From an uncultured Rhodocyclaceae bacterium (GTDB taxonomy: Bacteria; Pseudomonadota; Gammaproteobacteria; Burkholderiales; Rhodocyclaceae), in assembly GCA_903930805.1 (NCBI GenBank), contig CAIYZZ010000037.1:1-23162 (forward strand): DNA of 23,162 bases, given 5' to 3'. Made by a program: the position numbers and the translations under genes. Below the pieces are notes generated by a model that saw only the letters and a program-made list of their open reading frames with translations, had not been told where the DNA came from and did no database searches. Below, in pieces: positions 1 to 8,166 of this stretch; the first letter of the stretch is position 1; each line of letters begins with the position of its first letter.

Positions 1-270
1 AAAGTGCCGCACATGGGCTGGAACGAGGTGCGACAAGCTGAAGCGCATCCCCTCTGGAAAGACATCACAGATGGTTCACGCTTCTATTTCGTGCATAGCT
101 ACTATGTGGAGCCGGCGGTACCGGATGTGATTGCCGGTTCGACGCACTATGGCATTGCCTTTACCAGCGCGGTGGCGCGCGCTAACATCTTCGCCGTGCA
201 ATTCCACCCCGAAAAAAGCGCCACTGCCGGCCTCAAGCTGCTTGAGAATTTCATGTGCTGGCAGCCGTGA
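1..270 (+). CDS. hisH: Imidazole glycerol phosphate synthase, glutaminase subunit HisH (3' end only)
   Basis: This is the C-terminal 89 residues of HisH, the class-I glutamine amidotransferase that supplies ammonia to HisF. The reading frame enters from the left edge (K-V-P-H-M-G-W-N), so the true start and the nucleophilic cysteine lie outside the window. The visible part carries the PHMGWN motif and the AVQFHPEKS motif with the catalytic His and Glu of the amidotransferase triad. The stop TGA is at 268-270. It is followed after 39 bp by hisA, the normal order hisH-hisA-hisF. Identification is secure; only the 5' end is missing because of the window border. Confidence 0.96.
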   Translation, partial: KVPHMGWNEVRQAEAHPLWKDITDGSRFYFVHSYYVEPAVPDVIAGSTHYGIAFTSAVARANIFAVQFHPEKSATAGLKLLENFMCWQP

Positions 271-309
271 ATTTTCGCTGACTTTTCGTTCTTACTGAAG
301 ACTACTCCA

Positions 310-1056
310 ATGTTGCTGATTCCCGCGATCGACCTTAAAGACGGGCATTGTGTGCGCCTCAAGCAAGGTGCCATGGACGATGCCACCGTGTTTTCCGAGA
401 ACCCCGGCGCAATGGCCCGCCATTGGATCGAACAGGGCGCCCGTCGCCTGCATCTGGTCGATCTGAATGGCGCCTTCGCTGGTAAGCCGAAGAACGAACC
501 GGCCATCAAGGCGATTTTGCAGGAGGTCGGCGAGGAAATTCCGGTACAACTTGGTGGCGGCATCCGTGACCTCGATACCATCGAACGCTGCCTTGATGAT
601 GGCATCCGCTACGTCATCATCGGCACGGCCGCAGTAAAAAACCCCGGATTTTTACACGATGCCTGTACGGCCTTCCCCGGCCACATCATCGTCGGTCTCG
701 ACGCCAAGGATGGCAAGGTGGCTGTTGATGGCTGGTCGAAGATGACGGGCCACGACGTCATCGATCTGGCGAAAAAATTCGAGGACTACGGTGTCGAAGG
801 CATCATCTACACGGATATCGGCCGCGACGGCATGCTTTCCGGGGTGAATGTTGAAGCAACCGTCAAACTAGCGCAGGCCTTGCGCATTCCCGTGATTGCT
901 AGCGGCGGTATCGCCAGTCTGAACGACATCAAGGCACTCTGTGCCGTGGCGAGTGAAGGCATCATGGGTGCCATTACCGGCCGCGCCATTTACGAAGGTA
1001 CGCTGGATTTCCGCAAGGCGCAGGCCGAAGCGGACAAGTGCGCCAGCGGCGCTTGA
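310..1056 (+). CDS. hisA: Phosphoribosylformimino-5-aminoimidazole carboxamide ribotide isomerase HisA
   Basis: HisA catalyses the Amadori isomerisation ProFAR to PRFAR in histidine biosynthesis, in the cytoplasm. The 248-residue length is typical. The sequence shows a TIM-barrel with the two expected catalytic aspartates, D8 in [10 protein letters not shown] and D131 in VGLDAKDG, and the phosphate-binding segments QLGGGIRD (80-87) and IASGGIASL (196-204). The ATG at 310 gives the canonical N-terminus MLLIPAIDL. It sits between hisH and hisF with only 12 bp before hisF, so it is cotranscribed with them. Confidence 0.98.
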   Translation: MLLIPAIDLKDGHCVRLKQGAMDDATVFSENPGAMARHWIEQGARRLHLVDLNGAFAGKPKNEPAIKAILQEVGEEIPVQLGGGIRDLDTIERCLDDGIRYVIIGTAAVKNPGFLHDACTAFPGHIIVGLDAKDGKVAVDGWSKMTGHDVIDLAKKFEDYGVEGIIYTDIGRDGMLSGVNVEATVKLAQALRIPVIASGGIASLNDIKALCAVASEGIMGAITGRAIYEGTLDFRKAQAEADKCASGA

Positions 1057-1068
1057 TCACCCTGCTCC

Positions 1069-1827
1069 ATGCTGGCTAAACGCATTATTCCCTGCCTTGA
1101 CGTCAGCGCCGGTCGCGTCGTCAAGGGTGTCAATTTCGTCTCGCTGCGCGATGCCGGCGACCCGGTCGAGATTGCCCGCCGCTATGACGAACAGGGTGCC
1201 GACGAGATTACCTTTCTCGACATCACCGCGAGCTCCGATGCGCGCGACATCATTCTGCACATCGTCGAGGCCTGCGCCGAGCAGGTCTTCATCCCGCTGA
1301 CCGTTGGCGGTGGCGTGCGCAAGGTCGAGGACGTGCGGCGCTTGTTGAATGCCGGTGCCGACAAGGTGAGCATGAACACTGCCGCCGTACAGAATCCGCA
1401 ACTCGTCGCGGAGGCTTCCGGCAAGGTAGGCAGCCAATGCATTGTCGTCGCCATCGATGCCAAGCAGACTAGCCCCGACAAGTGGGAGGTATTTACCCAC
1501 GGTGGGCGCAACAACACGCATATCGATGCCATCGATTGGGCAATGCAGGTTGCAGCGCTGGGGGCCGGCGAAATACTGCTGACCAGCATGGATCGCGACG
1601 GCACCAAGAATGGTTTTGATCTTGGTCTGACTCGCGCGGTTTCAGATGCCGTGCCGATTCCCGTGATCGCGAGTGGCGGTGTTGGCAATCTTCAGCATCT
1701 GGCCGATGGTGTCACGCAGGGACGAGCCGATGCCGTGCTCGCCGCCAGCATCTTTCATTATGGCGAATACACCGTGCGGCAAGCCAAGGAATTCATGCGC
1801 GCGCAGAACATTGAGGTACGTCTATGA
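1069..1827 (+). CDS. hisF: Imidazole glycerol phosphate synthase, cyclase subunit HisF
   Basis: HisF is the cyclase half of the HisH-HisF complex. It joins PRFAR and ammonia to make imidazole glycerol phosphate and AICAR. The 252-residue protein has the canonical N-terminus [12 protein letters not shown]. The two catalytic aspartates are at D11 and D130 (VVAIDAK), with phosphate-binding loops around TVGGGVRK (78-85) and ASGGVGN in the second half. The final codons overlap the hisI start by 4 bases (ATGA), indicating translational coupling. Nothing is unusual about the gene itself. Confidence 0.98.
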   Translation: MLAKRIIPCLDVSAGRVVKGVNFVSLRDAGDPVEIARRYDEQGADEITFLDITASSDARDIILHIVEACAEQVFIPLTVGGGVRKVEDVRRLLNAGADKVSMNTAAVQNPQLVAEASGKVGSQCIVVAIDAKQTSPDKWEVFTHGGRNNTHIDAIDWAMQVAALGAGEILLTSMDRDGTKNGFDLGLTRAVSDAVPIPVIASGGVGNLQHLADGVTQGRADAVLAASIFHYGEYTVRQAKEFMRAQNIEVRL

Positions 1828-2228
1828 ATACCGTGAGCAATAAATGGCTCAACGAAGTAAAGTGGGACGAGCAAGGCTTGGTGCCGGCGATTGCCCAGGA
1901 TGCCAAAACCGGCGACGTTCTCATGTTCGCCTGGATGAATCGTGAAGCACTGGAAAAAACCGCGAAACTGGGTGAGGCAGTCTACTGGTCACGTTCGCGC
2001 CGCAAGCTGTGGCACAAGGGCGAAGAGTCAGGCCACACACAAAAAGTCCTCGAAATCCGTGCCGATTGCGACGGTGATGTCGTGCTGCTCAAAATCGAGC
2101 AGACCGGCGGCATCGCCTGCCACACCGGCCGTCGCAGCTGCTTTTTCAGCAAGCTTGAAGAGGGCGGCTGGATAGATGTCGAGCCTGTGCTCAAGGATCC
2201 CAAGGATATTTACCCCAAGAAACCTTAG
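1824..2228 (+). CDS. hisI: Phosphoribosyl-AMP cyclohydrolase HisI (stand-alone)
   Basis: HisI opens the purine ring of phosphoribosyl-AMP, step 3 of histidine biosynthesis. The 134-residue protein contains the metal-binding region DCDGD (81-85) and the zinc cysteines C82, C99 and C106 ([14 protein letters not shown]), all intact. It is a single-domain enzyme; the pyrophosphohydrolase HisE is separate. The start overlaps hisF (ATGA). The stop overlaps by four bases the stop of the convergent alpha/beta hydrolase gene. hisE, normally the next gene in related bacteria, is about 3.7 kb further on because an opposite-strand operon lies between them. Confidence 0.97.
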   Translation: MNTVSNKWLNEVKWDEQGLVPAIAQDAKTGDVLMFAWMNREALEKTAKLGEAVYWSRSRRKLWHKGEESGHTQKVLEIRADCDGDVVLLKIEQTGGIACHTGRRSCFFSKLEEGGWIDVEPVLKDPKDIYPKKP

Positions 2229-3130
2229 CGTTCCAATAGGCCCAAACGCTTGATGAAATCATGAAGCGTCCAATTGAACTGGTCGGCCTCGTCCCAGAAC
2301 AGTGCATGTCCCGAGTGCTCGAAAACTTTCGCCGTCGCACGCGGGTGCTTTTGCGTTAGGTTTTTTGCCTGATCGCCTAACTTTGGAGTCACCAGATAGA
2401 GAATGGGTTTCGACACCCCATAGATGATTTCTTTCCAGTAAGCACGAGGTCTTGGGTAGGACAGCAAACGGATGCTGTCCTCCACATCCGTCTTTAGGGC
2501 GCTCGCCAAGATCCTGTCTTGCACTTTTGCGCCCGGATCGGTCCGGAACATGGCCTTCCCGAATTTGCGCATCGTTTCTTTGCGGTCCGTGCGCAATTCT
2601 TCGAAGAAGGGATTTTCTCCCGTGCGGGCGAGCCCATCCGGTCCTTCGCCAATCGAGTTATCCACCAGGACGAGGCCACTCAGCCGGTTTTCTCCGAACT
2701 GTTCGATGTAGGCCAATGATTCAAGCACCGCGAGCGACCAGCCGACAAGAATGAAGGAACGATCTGGAAATCGATCGAGGAGTTCCTTGATGTCCTGAAC
2801 GCGCCGTTCGAGTGTGTAGCCGAAGTTTGGCGCTGCTGAGGCGCCTTGTCCGCGTGGATCGAATGCCACCAGCGAATATTTTCCGGAAAAATAGTCCAGT
2901 TGTTTTTCCCAGAGGGAGGCTGGCATTGTCCAGCCGGGAATGAAAACGAGCAGCGGTGTCGAGATGTCGGCCAGCAGTTGCTCGGCATAGCACAGCCGAA
3001 CCTGGTCGCTGGTGTCAAAACAGACGGTCTTCATCGAATGCGTCCTGCTTTCCGCATTCGCATGGCAGAGGGCAAACCCCAAGAGCAGGCTTGCGGCAAT
3101 CCTGGCGAATCTGGCGGTTGCTCTGCCCAT
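2225..3130 (-). CDS. Alpha/beta-fold hydrolase, probably exported
   Basis: This is a 301-residue alpha/beta hydrolase of unknown substrate. The N-terminus has a basic start, a hydrophobic stretch and a candidate signal-peptidase site after about residue 26 (CHANA-ES), so a periplasmic location is likely. The core shows the oxyanion-type segment [10 protein letters not shown] (61-70), DPRGQG (91-96), a nucleophile elbow VGWSLA with Ser132, and a late His275 in [10 protein letters not shown]. The elbow is G-W-S-L-A rather than the classical GxSxG. The acid residue cannot be assigned with confidence. M33 (MKTVCFD) is an alternative cytoplasmic start. It is the last gene of a three-gene minus-strand operon, 20 bp after the unknown exported protein. 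Confidence 0.85.
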   Translation of the reverse strand: MGRATARFARIAASLLLGFALCHANAESRTHSMKTVCFDTSDQVRLCYAEQLLADISTPLLVFIPGWTMPASLWEKQLDYFSGKYSLVAFDPRGQGASAAPNFGYTLERRVQDIKELLDRFPDRSFILVGWSLAVLESLAYIEQFGENRLSGLVLVDNSIGEGPDGLARTGENPFFEELRTDRKETMRKFGKAMFRTDPGAKVQDRILASALKTDVEDSIRLLSYPRPRAYWKEIIYGVSKPILYLVTPKLGDQAKNLTQKHPRATAKVFEHSGHALFWDEADQFNWTLHDFIKRLGLLER

Positions 3131-3150
3131 GACATGAAGCCTGTGCTCGC

Positions 3151-4284
3151 CTATTTGCGTGTTCCCACCTGTATCGCGGAGCCTGCTTCCTTTTCGTAAC
3201 CCAGCTTGAAATCGAGGGGGCGGACGTCCTTGGCCCGGTCCTTGTAGGCCTTGATCAGAGACGGATTGGTGGCTTCCTTGAACTGACGGTGCGCGCCGAC
3301 ATATTCGCCGTAGAGTTTCACGTTGAAGCTATTAGCCATGGCATCGTATTCGAGACCCGTCTCATCCTGAACCAGCATCGGGGTATTTACGAGAATGGCA
3401 TTGCGGATGATTGAAAAACCCGGTTGCTGCGGCAAATGTGACGCCGCTTTCAGCAAGACGGGGCCCTTCGTTAGAGATTCGATCAATGCCCTGGCCTCCG
3501 GATGCTTGCCGAGGCCCCGATTGGACAGGTCCTGCTGAATGTAATCCACGACGATATCGCGGCCATCCTTGCGAAGTTCGAGGCGTACCGAACCCCACCG
3601 GGCATCCTTCGCAGCGCTGGGGCGGATCGACAGATCGGCTAGGTCGAGGCAGGTCGGGTGAATGGCGCGAACCTCATAGCCGAGACGCACCGCAAACACC
3701 ATGAGGATCATGCTGGGGCTCATATGATATTTGTGCCCTCCGCTCCTGTTCAGTTCCTGCGTGACGAAAAACCCCCGCTGGCCGAAACTGGTCCACGAAT
3801 CACCCATTTCCTTGACGAGTTTGGCCTGCTCAGAATCCTTGAGCGCAAACGGGTCGAAATACTTGAGTGCGTACTGGTCCGAGATCATTACGAAACGCGA
3901 TGCCGTCGGATAAACCGCAAGCACGGTCGGCAGATCCGGACCGGAGAACGGATAGAAGACTGTCCGCCCGGCGTCCTGCCGTATCTCCTTGGTCGCCCAT
4001 GCGCTCAGCGGCTGGCCGAAATTCCGCACATAGGCTTTCCACCCGTCATTCACGGCGGAAACATACTGGCTGAACGTCGGGTTGGCGGCTTCATCAGGCA
4101 ACGCCACGCCGGCCAGCAAGCGAGCGACCAAGGGGGCATCACCGGCCGGGTTGCCAGATGACATGGTAGATGCATCGGCCTTGCTGCAGGTAACCATCGC
4201 CTGAGCAGGCAGGGCGAGTAGCCCCAGACAACAAAGCAGGACGGAAGCAGTTTTTATGGGATTGACGGGGATTGGCAGAATCAT
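3151..4284 (-). CDS. Exported protein of unknown function
   Basis: I do not recognise this family. The 377-residue product begins at ATG 4284 with a signal peptide (hydrophobic core at residues 13-26, cleavage likely after LPAQA, residue 29), so it is probably periplasmic. The open frame extends much further upstream, but that extension is an out-of-frame shadow of the permease gene. The start at 4284 is preferred because of the signal peptide and the 17-bp spacing from the permease stop. Noticeable segments are FYPFSGPDLPTVLAVYPTA, SFGQRGFFVTQEL and, near the C-terminus, LYGEYVGAHRQFKEATNPSL. No catalytic motif is evident. It is sandwiched between an amino-acid permease and an alpha/beta hydrolase, which suggests a shared substrate, but this is inference. 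Confidence 0.8.
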   Translation of the reverse strand: MILPIPVNPIKTASVLLCCLGLLALPAQAMVTCSKADASTMSSGNPAGDAPLVARLLAGVALPDEAANPTFSQYVSAVNDGWKAYVRNFGQPLSAWATKEIRQDAGRTVFYPFSGPDLPTVLAVYPTASRFVMISDQYALKYFDPFALKDSEQAKLVKEMGDSWTSFGQRGFFVTQELNRSGGHKYHMSPSMILMVFAVRLGYEVRAIHPTCLDLADLSIRPSAAKDARWGSVRLELRKDGRDIVVDYIQQDLSNRGLGKHPEARALIESLTKGPVLLKAASHLPQQPGFSIIRNAILVNTPMLVQDETGLEYDAMANSFNVKLYGEYVGAHRQFKEATNPSLIKAYKDRAKDVRPLDFKLGYEKEAGSAIQVGTRK

Positions 4285-4301
4285 GGTCGAGAGAGGGAAA
4301 G

Positions 4302-5585
4302 CTAACGGACGCGCACAAAGCCCTTGGCTTCCAGCAGCATCAGACTGGCAGAGACGGCGAGCAGGCCGAAGACAAAAGTGACAGCATCCCGATTGCCCAG
4401 CAGGGAGATCAGGATGATGACCGATGAAAATCCGATGAACACCGGGGCGGCCACATAACGGATGAAGGGGTGGTACTCGGCTTCGTCGGGTTTGCGCCGG
4501 TAGATGCCCAGAACCGTCAATACCGGGGCGATGCCGAGAAACACCCCCATCAGGCCCATGACCTGCTCGAAGGAGCCGGTCAGCATGAGAAGGATTGAGG
4601 CACCCGCCTGGACCCATAACAATCTGGCCGGAACCGGGGGGGGGATCGGCATCATCCTGTCCTCGCGTGATAGCAGAATTCTGTGCAGCACGCGCGGACC
4701 GGCGAAAGATGAAGCGCCGATTGAGGACAGCAGTACGATGGAAATCAGCAAGGCAAAAATCCGGGAAGTCTCGGTGCCGAACAACTGTTCCACCAGTCGG
4801 GCCACCACAGCCTCCACCCCCGCTATTTCGCCACTGGGAAGATTGCCCAGAATGGCCACATTCAGCAGCAGATACAGCACGATGACGATCCCGGAGCCGG
4901 CCAGCATGGCAAGGGGCACCGTCCGTTCCGGCTGGCGGAATTCGCTCGCGGAGTAGATGGCGGCATTCCAGCCGCTGTAAGTGAATACCGAGAACAGCAG
5001 GCAGAGGGTCCACCCGTCCAGTGAGGCACCGTGCCAGGACGCCGTGGCAAGCGGGCTGACGTGCCAGTCGATATGGAAGAAGCCATAGGTGGCAACGCCC
5101 AGCAGCAGCATGAATTTGAGGAACGCGAGCAGCGTCTGGATGCGCATGCTGTGATGCTTGACTTGAGCATGGACCAAGGTCATCAGGACGATGGCGGCGA
5201 TGGCCAATATTTTGCCGATGCCAATTCCTCCCACTTGGAAGTCGGCGATTCCGGCCCCGGTCATGAAATATGCCGCCAGCGCCATGCCTGCCGCCGCATT
5301 CGAGGCGGCAAAACCCACCAGAAACGACAAAATCGCGGTGAGGTAGCCCCATGAAGGATAATAAAAAGCGGCGATCATGGTGGCTTCGCCGCCCGACACG
5401 GGATTTCTCCGAATGATGGCACCGTAGCAGATGGCCCCGGTGAGGGCAAGTAGCGCCCCCATGATCCATACCATCAGAATCTCGAAGGCCCCGCCAAGCC
5501 GTGCCGCCATTAGGCCGGTCGTCGTCAGGATGCCCGTGCCAAGCATACTGGCAACGACAATGAATATGGCGTGAATCAGTCCCAT
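4302..5585 (-). CDS. APC-superfamily amino-acid/polyamine permease
   Basis: This is an inner-membrane transporter of the amino acid-polyamine-organocation superfamily. At 427 residues it is close to family size. It is almost entirely hydrophobic, with roughly 11-12 membrane segments. The first helix carries the signature VASMLGTGILTTTG, the unwound substrate-binding helix of this fold, and SGWNAAIYSASEFRQPERTVP matches the conserved segment after helix 6. The ATG at 5585 is used because an in-frame stop lies just upstream. The substrate cannot be read from the sequence. It is the first gene of the minus-strand operon inserted between hisI and hisE, followed after 17 bp by the unknown exported protein. 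Confidence 0.9.
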   Translation of the reverse strand: MGLIHAIFIVVASMLGTGILTTTGLMAARLGGAFEILMVWIMGALLALTGAICYGAIIRRNPVSGGEATMIAAFYYPSWGYLTAILSFLVGFAASNAAAGMALAAYFMTGAGIADFQVGGIGIGKILAIAAIVLMTLVHAQVKHHSMRIQTLLAFLKFMLLLGVATYGFFHIDWHVSPLATASWHGASLDGWTLCLLFSVFTYSGWNAAIYSASEFRQPERTVPLAMLAGSGIVIVLYLLLNVAILGNLPSGEIAGVEAVVARLVEQLFGTETSRIFALLISIVLLSSIGASSFAGPRVLHRILLSREDRMMPIPPPVPARLLWVQAGASILLMLTGSFEQVMGLMGVFLGIAPVLTVLGIYRRKPDEAEYHPFIRYVAAPVFIGFSSVIILISLLGNRDAVTFVFGLLAVSASLMLLEAKGFVRVR

Positions 5586-5922
5586 CGGGAACTCACACTC
5601 TCAAGAGACAACACAGGTTATTCGTCATAAGACGCCATTTTCAATGAAAGGTCTGCTCCAAGCCTAGTCGAAACACGATAGGAAACACATTATTCGGGAA
5701 TTGTGTGAGTTTAATATTTGGAGCAAGCATGACGAAATGCCCCCTATTTCGGGGCCACTCAATGTTGCGCTAACTTTTTTCGCTAACCCCAAAGAGGTTA
5801 AAATCCGTTCCAGTGCGCTATCTGCGTATAGCCACATGAGTAACCAGAAGCAATCTAACAGGCTGAAGACGTTACCAGTAAAGGCTTTCAGGGGATTACT
5901 GAAAGAACCCAAGGATTTATAA
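5586..5922. promoter_or_regulatory. Divergent intergenic region feeding hisE and the permease operon
   Basis: This 337-bp AT-rich gap separates two divergent genes, so it must contain promoters for both. Visible structure includes CGAAAT (5733-5738) paired with ATTTCG (5746-5751) around a GCCCC/GGGGC hairpin (5739-5743 with 5751-5755). There is also a direct repeat CGCTAAC at 5768-5774 and 5781-5787 (13-bp period), and an inverted repeat TAACC (5784-5788) / GGTTA (5796-5800). A 73-codon frame ending at the base before hisE exists, but it has no recognisable content and only a TTG start. Exact -35/-10 boxes cannot be fixed. Confidence 0.5.
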
Positions 5923-6246
5923 ATGATCGATCTAGAAGTTATTCATCGCGTTCAGGAAACCCTGATCGAGCGCAAGGGCGCGGCACCGGATTCATCCTAT
6001 GTTGCCAGTCTGTATGCCAAGGGCACGGACGCCATTTGCAAAAAGGTGGCCGAGGAGGCCGCCGAAACCATCATGGCGGCGAAGGATGGTGATCGCTTGC
6101 ACCTGGTGCGCGAGACCTGCGACCTGTGGTTTCACAGTCTCGTGTTGCTGACCCATTTCGGCATCGGCGTTGATGACATCATGATGGAATTCCGCCGCCG
6201 CGAGGGGATTTCAGGTATTGATGAGAAGGCCAGCAGGAAAAAATGA
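5923..6246 (+). CDS. hisE: Phosphoribosyl-ATP pyrophosphatase HisE
   Basis: HisE removes pyrophosphate from phosphoribosyl-ATP, step 2 of histidine biosynthesis. The 107-residue all-alpha protein belongs to the MazG-like fold. The signature KVAEEAAET (41-49) carries the metal-binding glutamates, followed by the second acidic helix around RETCDLWFH. A ribosome-binding site AAGGA lies shortly before the ATG. The gene is physically separated from hisI by an opposite-strand operon and therefore needs its own promoter in the 5586-5922 gap. It is followed by the HIT gene after 13 bp. Confidence 0.97.
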   Translation: MIDLEVIHRVQETLIERKGAAPDSSYVASLYAKGTDAICKKVAEEAAETIMAAKDGDRLHLVRETCDLWFHSLVLLTHFGIGVDDIMMEFRRREGISGIDEKASRKK

Positions 6247-6259
6247 AGGGGCACACAAG

Positions 6260-6607
6260 ATGAGTAACTGCGTCTTCTGCAAAATCGTGCGTGGCGAGAT
6301 TCCCTGCAAGAAGGTGTATGAAGACGAGAGCATCTTCGCCTTCCACGACATCAACCCGATTGCGCCGGTGCATTTCATGGTGGTGCCCAAGCAGCATATC
6401 GATTCGCTGGCGGAGGCCGATGCCAGCCATGCGGAGGTGCTGGGCAAGTTGTTTGCAAAGGTGGGCGAACTGGCTCGCGGCCAGGGCCTGACCGACGGTT
6501 TTCGCACTATCATCAACACCGGCAGGGTGGGGCAGCAGGAGGTGTATCATCTTCACGTCCATATCCTCGGCGGGCCCGACCGGCTCGGACCAATGGTCGT
6601 CAAGTAA
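6260..6607 (+). CDS. HIT-family nucleotide-binding hydrolase (HinT-like)
   Basis: This is a histidine-triad protein, probably a purine nucleoside phosphoramidase like HinT. The 115-residue product starts at ATG 6260, preceded by GAAGGGG. The open frame extends upstream to 6218, but only this start gives the family N-terminus MSNCVFCKIVRGEIP. The catalytic triad motif HLHVHILGG is at residues 97-105 with H97, H99 and H101, and a CxxC pair sits at C4/C7. In many betaproteobacteria this gene lies between hisE and tatA, exactly as here. Confidence 0.95.
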   Translation: MSNCVFCKIVRGEIPCKKVYEDESIFAFHDINPIAPVHFMVVPKQHIDSLAEADASHAEVLGKLFAKVGELARGQGLTDGFRTIINTGRVGQQEVYHLHVHILGGPDRLGPMVVK

Positions 6608-6619
6608 AAGGAGTAAGGC

Positions 6620-6850
6620 ATGGGAAGCTTCAGCATTTGGCATTGGCTGATCGTTCTGGTGATCGTGATGCTGGTGTTCGGTACCAAGAAACTGCGTAGC
6701 GTTGGTTCCGACCTTGGCGGTGCCGTCAAAGGCTTCAAGGAAGGCATGAAGGAAGGTACGGCTGCGGTAGACGCAGCAGGCAAGCCGACTGGCCCGGCGG
6801 GGCAGGTTGGCCACACCATCGAGGGCGAAGCCAAGAAGGAGAAGGTCTGA
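6620..6850 (+). CDS. tatA: Twin-arginine translocase subunit TatA
   Basis: TatA forms the size-variable pore of the twin-arginine translocase in the inner membrane. The 76-residue protein has the standard layout. An N-terminal hydrophobic helix ([20 protein letters not shown]) is followed by the FGTKKLR hinge, an amphipathic helix with [15 protein letters not shown] and a polar tail. A good ribosome-binding site (AAGGAG) precedes the ATG. A strong intrinsic terminator follows within 30 bp of the stop, before tatB, which could make TatA more abundant than TatB and TatC. Confidence 0.97.
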   Translation: MGSFSIWHWLIVLVIVMLVFGTKKLRSVGSDLGGAVKGFKEGMKEGTAAVDAAGKPTGPAGQVGHTIEGEAKKEKV

Positions 6851-6858
6851 GGCCGCTC

Positions 6859-6872
6859 TGGTCATATGACCA
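6859..6872. promoter_or_regulatory. 14-bp perfect palindrome in the tatA-tatB spacer
   Basis: TGGTCATATGACCA is a perfect 14-bp palindrome eight bases after the tatA stop and just upstream of the terminator hairpin. It could be a protein-binding site or an RNA hairpin. Nothing in the sequence identifies a cognate regulator, and function is unknown. Confidence 0.45.
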
Positions 6873-6878
6873 CGGCGA

Positions 6879-6903
6879 AGAGCGGGCAGCCCCCGCTCTT
6901 TTT
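6879..6903 (+). terminator. Intrinsic terminator/attenuator between tatA and tatB
   Basis: A perfect 8-bp GC-rich stem (AGAGCGGG at 6879-6886 with CCCGCTCT at 6892-6899) closes a 5-base loop and runs into a T5 tract (6899-6903). This is the classical shape of a Rho-independent terminator on the + strand. It lies 14 bp before the tatB start inside an otherwise compact operon, so partial termination (attenuation) is more likely than a complete stop. Confidence 0.8.
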
Positions 6904-6917
6904 GCTGACCCAATCTC

Positions 6918-7340
6918 ATGTTCGACGTCGGCTTTTCTGAACTCATTGTCATCGGCCTCGTGGCCCTGATCGTCATCGGGCCAGAACGCCTGCCTGGTGT
7001 CGCGCGCACTGTCGGCCATCTACTCGGCCGTTTGCAGCGCTATGTGAGCGATGTGAAGTCCGACATCAATCGCGAAATGCAGCTCGACGAGCTCAAAAAA
7101 TTGCAGGAACAGGTGACCACGGAAGCTCGCGCCATGGAGGCCCAGGTTAACGACCAGATGCGCTCGGTCGAAACCTCGCTGAATGCTTCGATTGCCCAGG
7201 GTATCGAAGAGAAGTCCCCGGCGGCAGCTGATGCTGGGCAACCCGCCATCCCCATGTTGTCGGCGGGCCAGCCTGACGCCGTCCCGCCAGCGCCGACTTT
7301 ATCGGCTGCGCCTGTCGTTACCGATAAACCCGCCGCCTGA
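6918..7340 (+). CDS. tatB: Twin-arginine translocase subunit TatB
   Basis: TatB pairs with TatC to form the receptor for twin-arginine signal peptides. The 140-residue protein starts with the TatB signature [26 protein letters not shown]. An amphipathic helix follows ([20 protein letters not shown]), then a coiled-coil-like stretch rich in E, Q and R up to about residue 95, then a Pro/Ala-rich tail. The tail contains one copy of the interspersed 24-bp repeat (7278-7300), read as AVPPAPTL. The stop overlaps the tatC start (TGATG). Confidence 0.96.
   Translation: MFDVGFSELIVIGLVALIVIGPERLPGVARTVGHLLGRLQRYVSDVKSDINREMQLDELKKLQEQVTTEARAMEAQVNDQMRSVETSLNASIAQGIEEKSPAAADAGQPAIPMLSAGQPDAVPPAPTLSAAPVVTDKPAA
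7278..7300 (+). repeat. 24-bp interspersed repeat, copy 1 (in tatB)
   Basis: This copy contains the core GCCAGCGCCGACTTT shared with six other close copies in 7.2-13.9 kb. It lies in the sense direction in the tatB 3' region and encodes AVPPAPTL. Confidence 0.85.
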
Positions 7341-8158
7341 TGGACGCCCAGGAAAGTTTCATTACCCACCTGATCGAGTTGCGCGATCGGCTGCTCAAGT
7401 CGATCACGGCCATCCTTGCCGTTTTTCTGTGCCTGATGCCGTGGGCCGGCGATGTCTATGACCTGCTGGCCATGCCGATGATCGCCACCCTGCCCGCCGG
7501 TACCAAAATGATTGCCACCGGCGTCATCACGCCCTTCATGGTGCCGATCAAGGTGACGCTGATGGCAGCCTTCGTCGGAGCCCTGCCGGTGGTGCTGTAC
7601 CAAGCCTGGGCCTTCGTTGCGCCCGGCCTGTATGCGCACGAAAAGAAATTTGCGCTGCCACTGGTGGTGGGTACCACGGTGCTGTTTATCGCCGGCATCG
7701 CCTTCTGCTATTTCTTTGTCTTCAACACGGTGTTCAAATTCATTGCCAACTTTGCCCCGTCCAGTATCACGCCGGCGCCAGATATCGAGCAGTATTTGTC
7801 CTTCGTCATGACCATGTTCCTCGCCTTCGGCATTACCTTCGAGGTGCCGGTGATCGTCATTCTGCTGGTCCGGTTCGGCGTGGTGAGCATTGAAAAACTT
7901 GTCGAGTCGCGCCCCTATGTCATCGTCGGCGCTTTCATCGTCGCGGCCGTAGTGACGCCACCGGATGTAGTTTCGCAGTTCATGCTGGCCATGCCGATGT
8001 GGTTGCTTTTCGAGCTGGGTATCGTGCTGGCGCGCCTGATCGGCAAGCGGGTAAGTACCGACGATGATGGCGCCCACCGCCCGCTTGATGAGCGCGCCAT
8101 GAACACGGAACTCGATCGCGCCGAGGTCGAGTCGGCGGTAAACCGCGAAAGCAAGTAA
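7340..8158 (+). CDS. tatC: Sec-independent protein translocase subunit TatC
   Basis: TatC is the polytopic core of the Tat system that recognises the twin-arginine motif. The 272-residue protein has the expected six hydrophobic segments. Conserved features include the N-terminal SFITHLIELRDRLLKS, where the family has HLxELRxRL, and FVGALPVVLYQAWAFVAPGLYAHEKKF in the first periplasmic/cytoplasmic loops. The acidic segment FGITFEVPVI follows in helix 4. It starts inside the tatB stop (TGATG) and ends 8 bp from the convergent protease gene. The charged C-terminal tail is slightly longer than in E. coli. Confidence 0.97.
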   Translation: MDAQESFITHLIELRDRLLKSITAILAVFLCLMPWAGDVYDLLAMPMIATLPAGTKMIATGVITPFMVPIKVTLMAAFVGALPVVLYQAWAFVAPGLYAHEKKFALPLVVGTTVLFIAGIAFCYFFVFNTVFKFIANFAPSSITPAPDIEQYLSFVMTMFLAFGITFEVPVIVILLVRFGVVSIEKLVESRPYVIVGAFIVAAVVTPPDVVSQFMLAMPMWLLFELGIVLARLIGKRVSTDDDGAHRPLDERAMNTELDRAEVESAVNRESK

Positions 8159-8166
8159 CGCGGCGC

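Noticed and set aside
4285..5469. N-terminal extension that would make the unknown exported protein 772 residues long
   Set aside because: It is the out-of-frame shadow of the APC permease gene; the signal peptide at 4284 marks the real start.
5701..5922. 73-codon + frame ending directly before hisE
   Set aside because: It has a TTG start without Shine-Dalgarno, no recognisable motif, and overlaps promoter-like inverted repeats.
7040..8077. 345-codon minus frame opposite tatB/tatC
   Set aside because: It is rich in H, D, G and Q as expected for the antisense of membrane-protein codons; tatB and tatC are certain.
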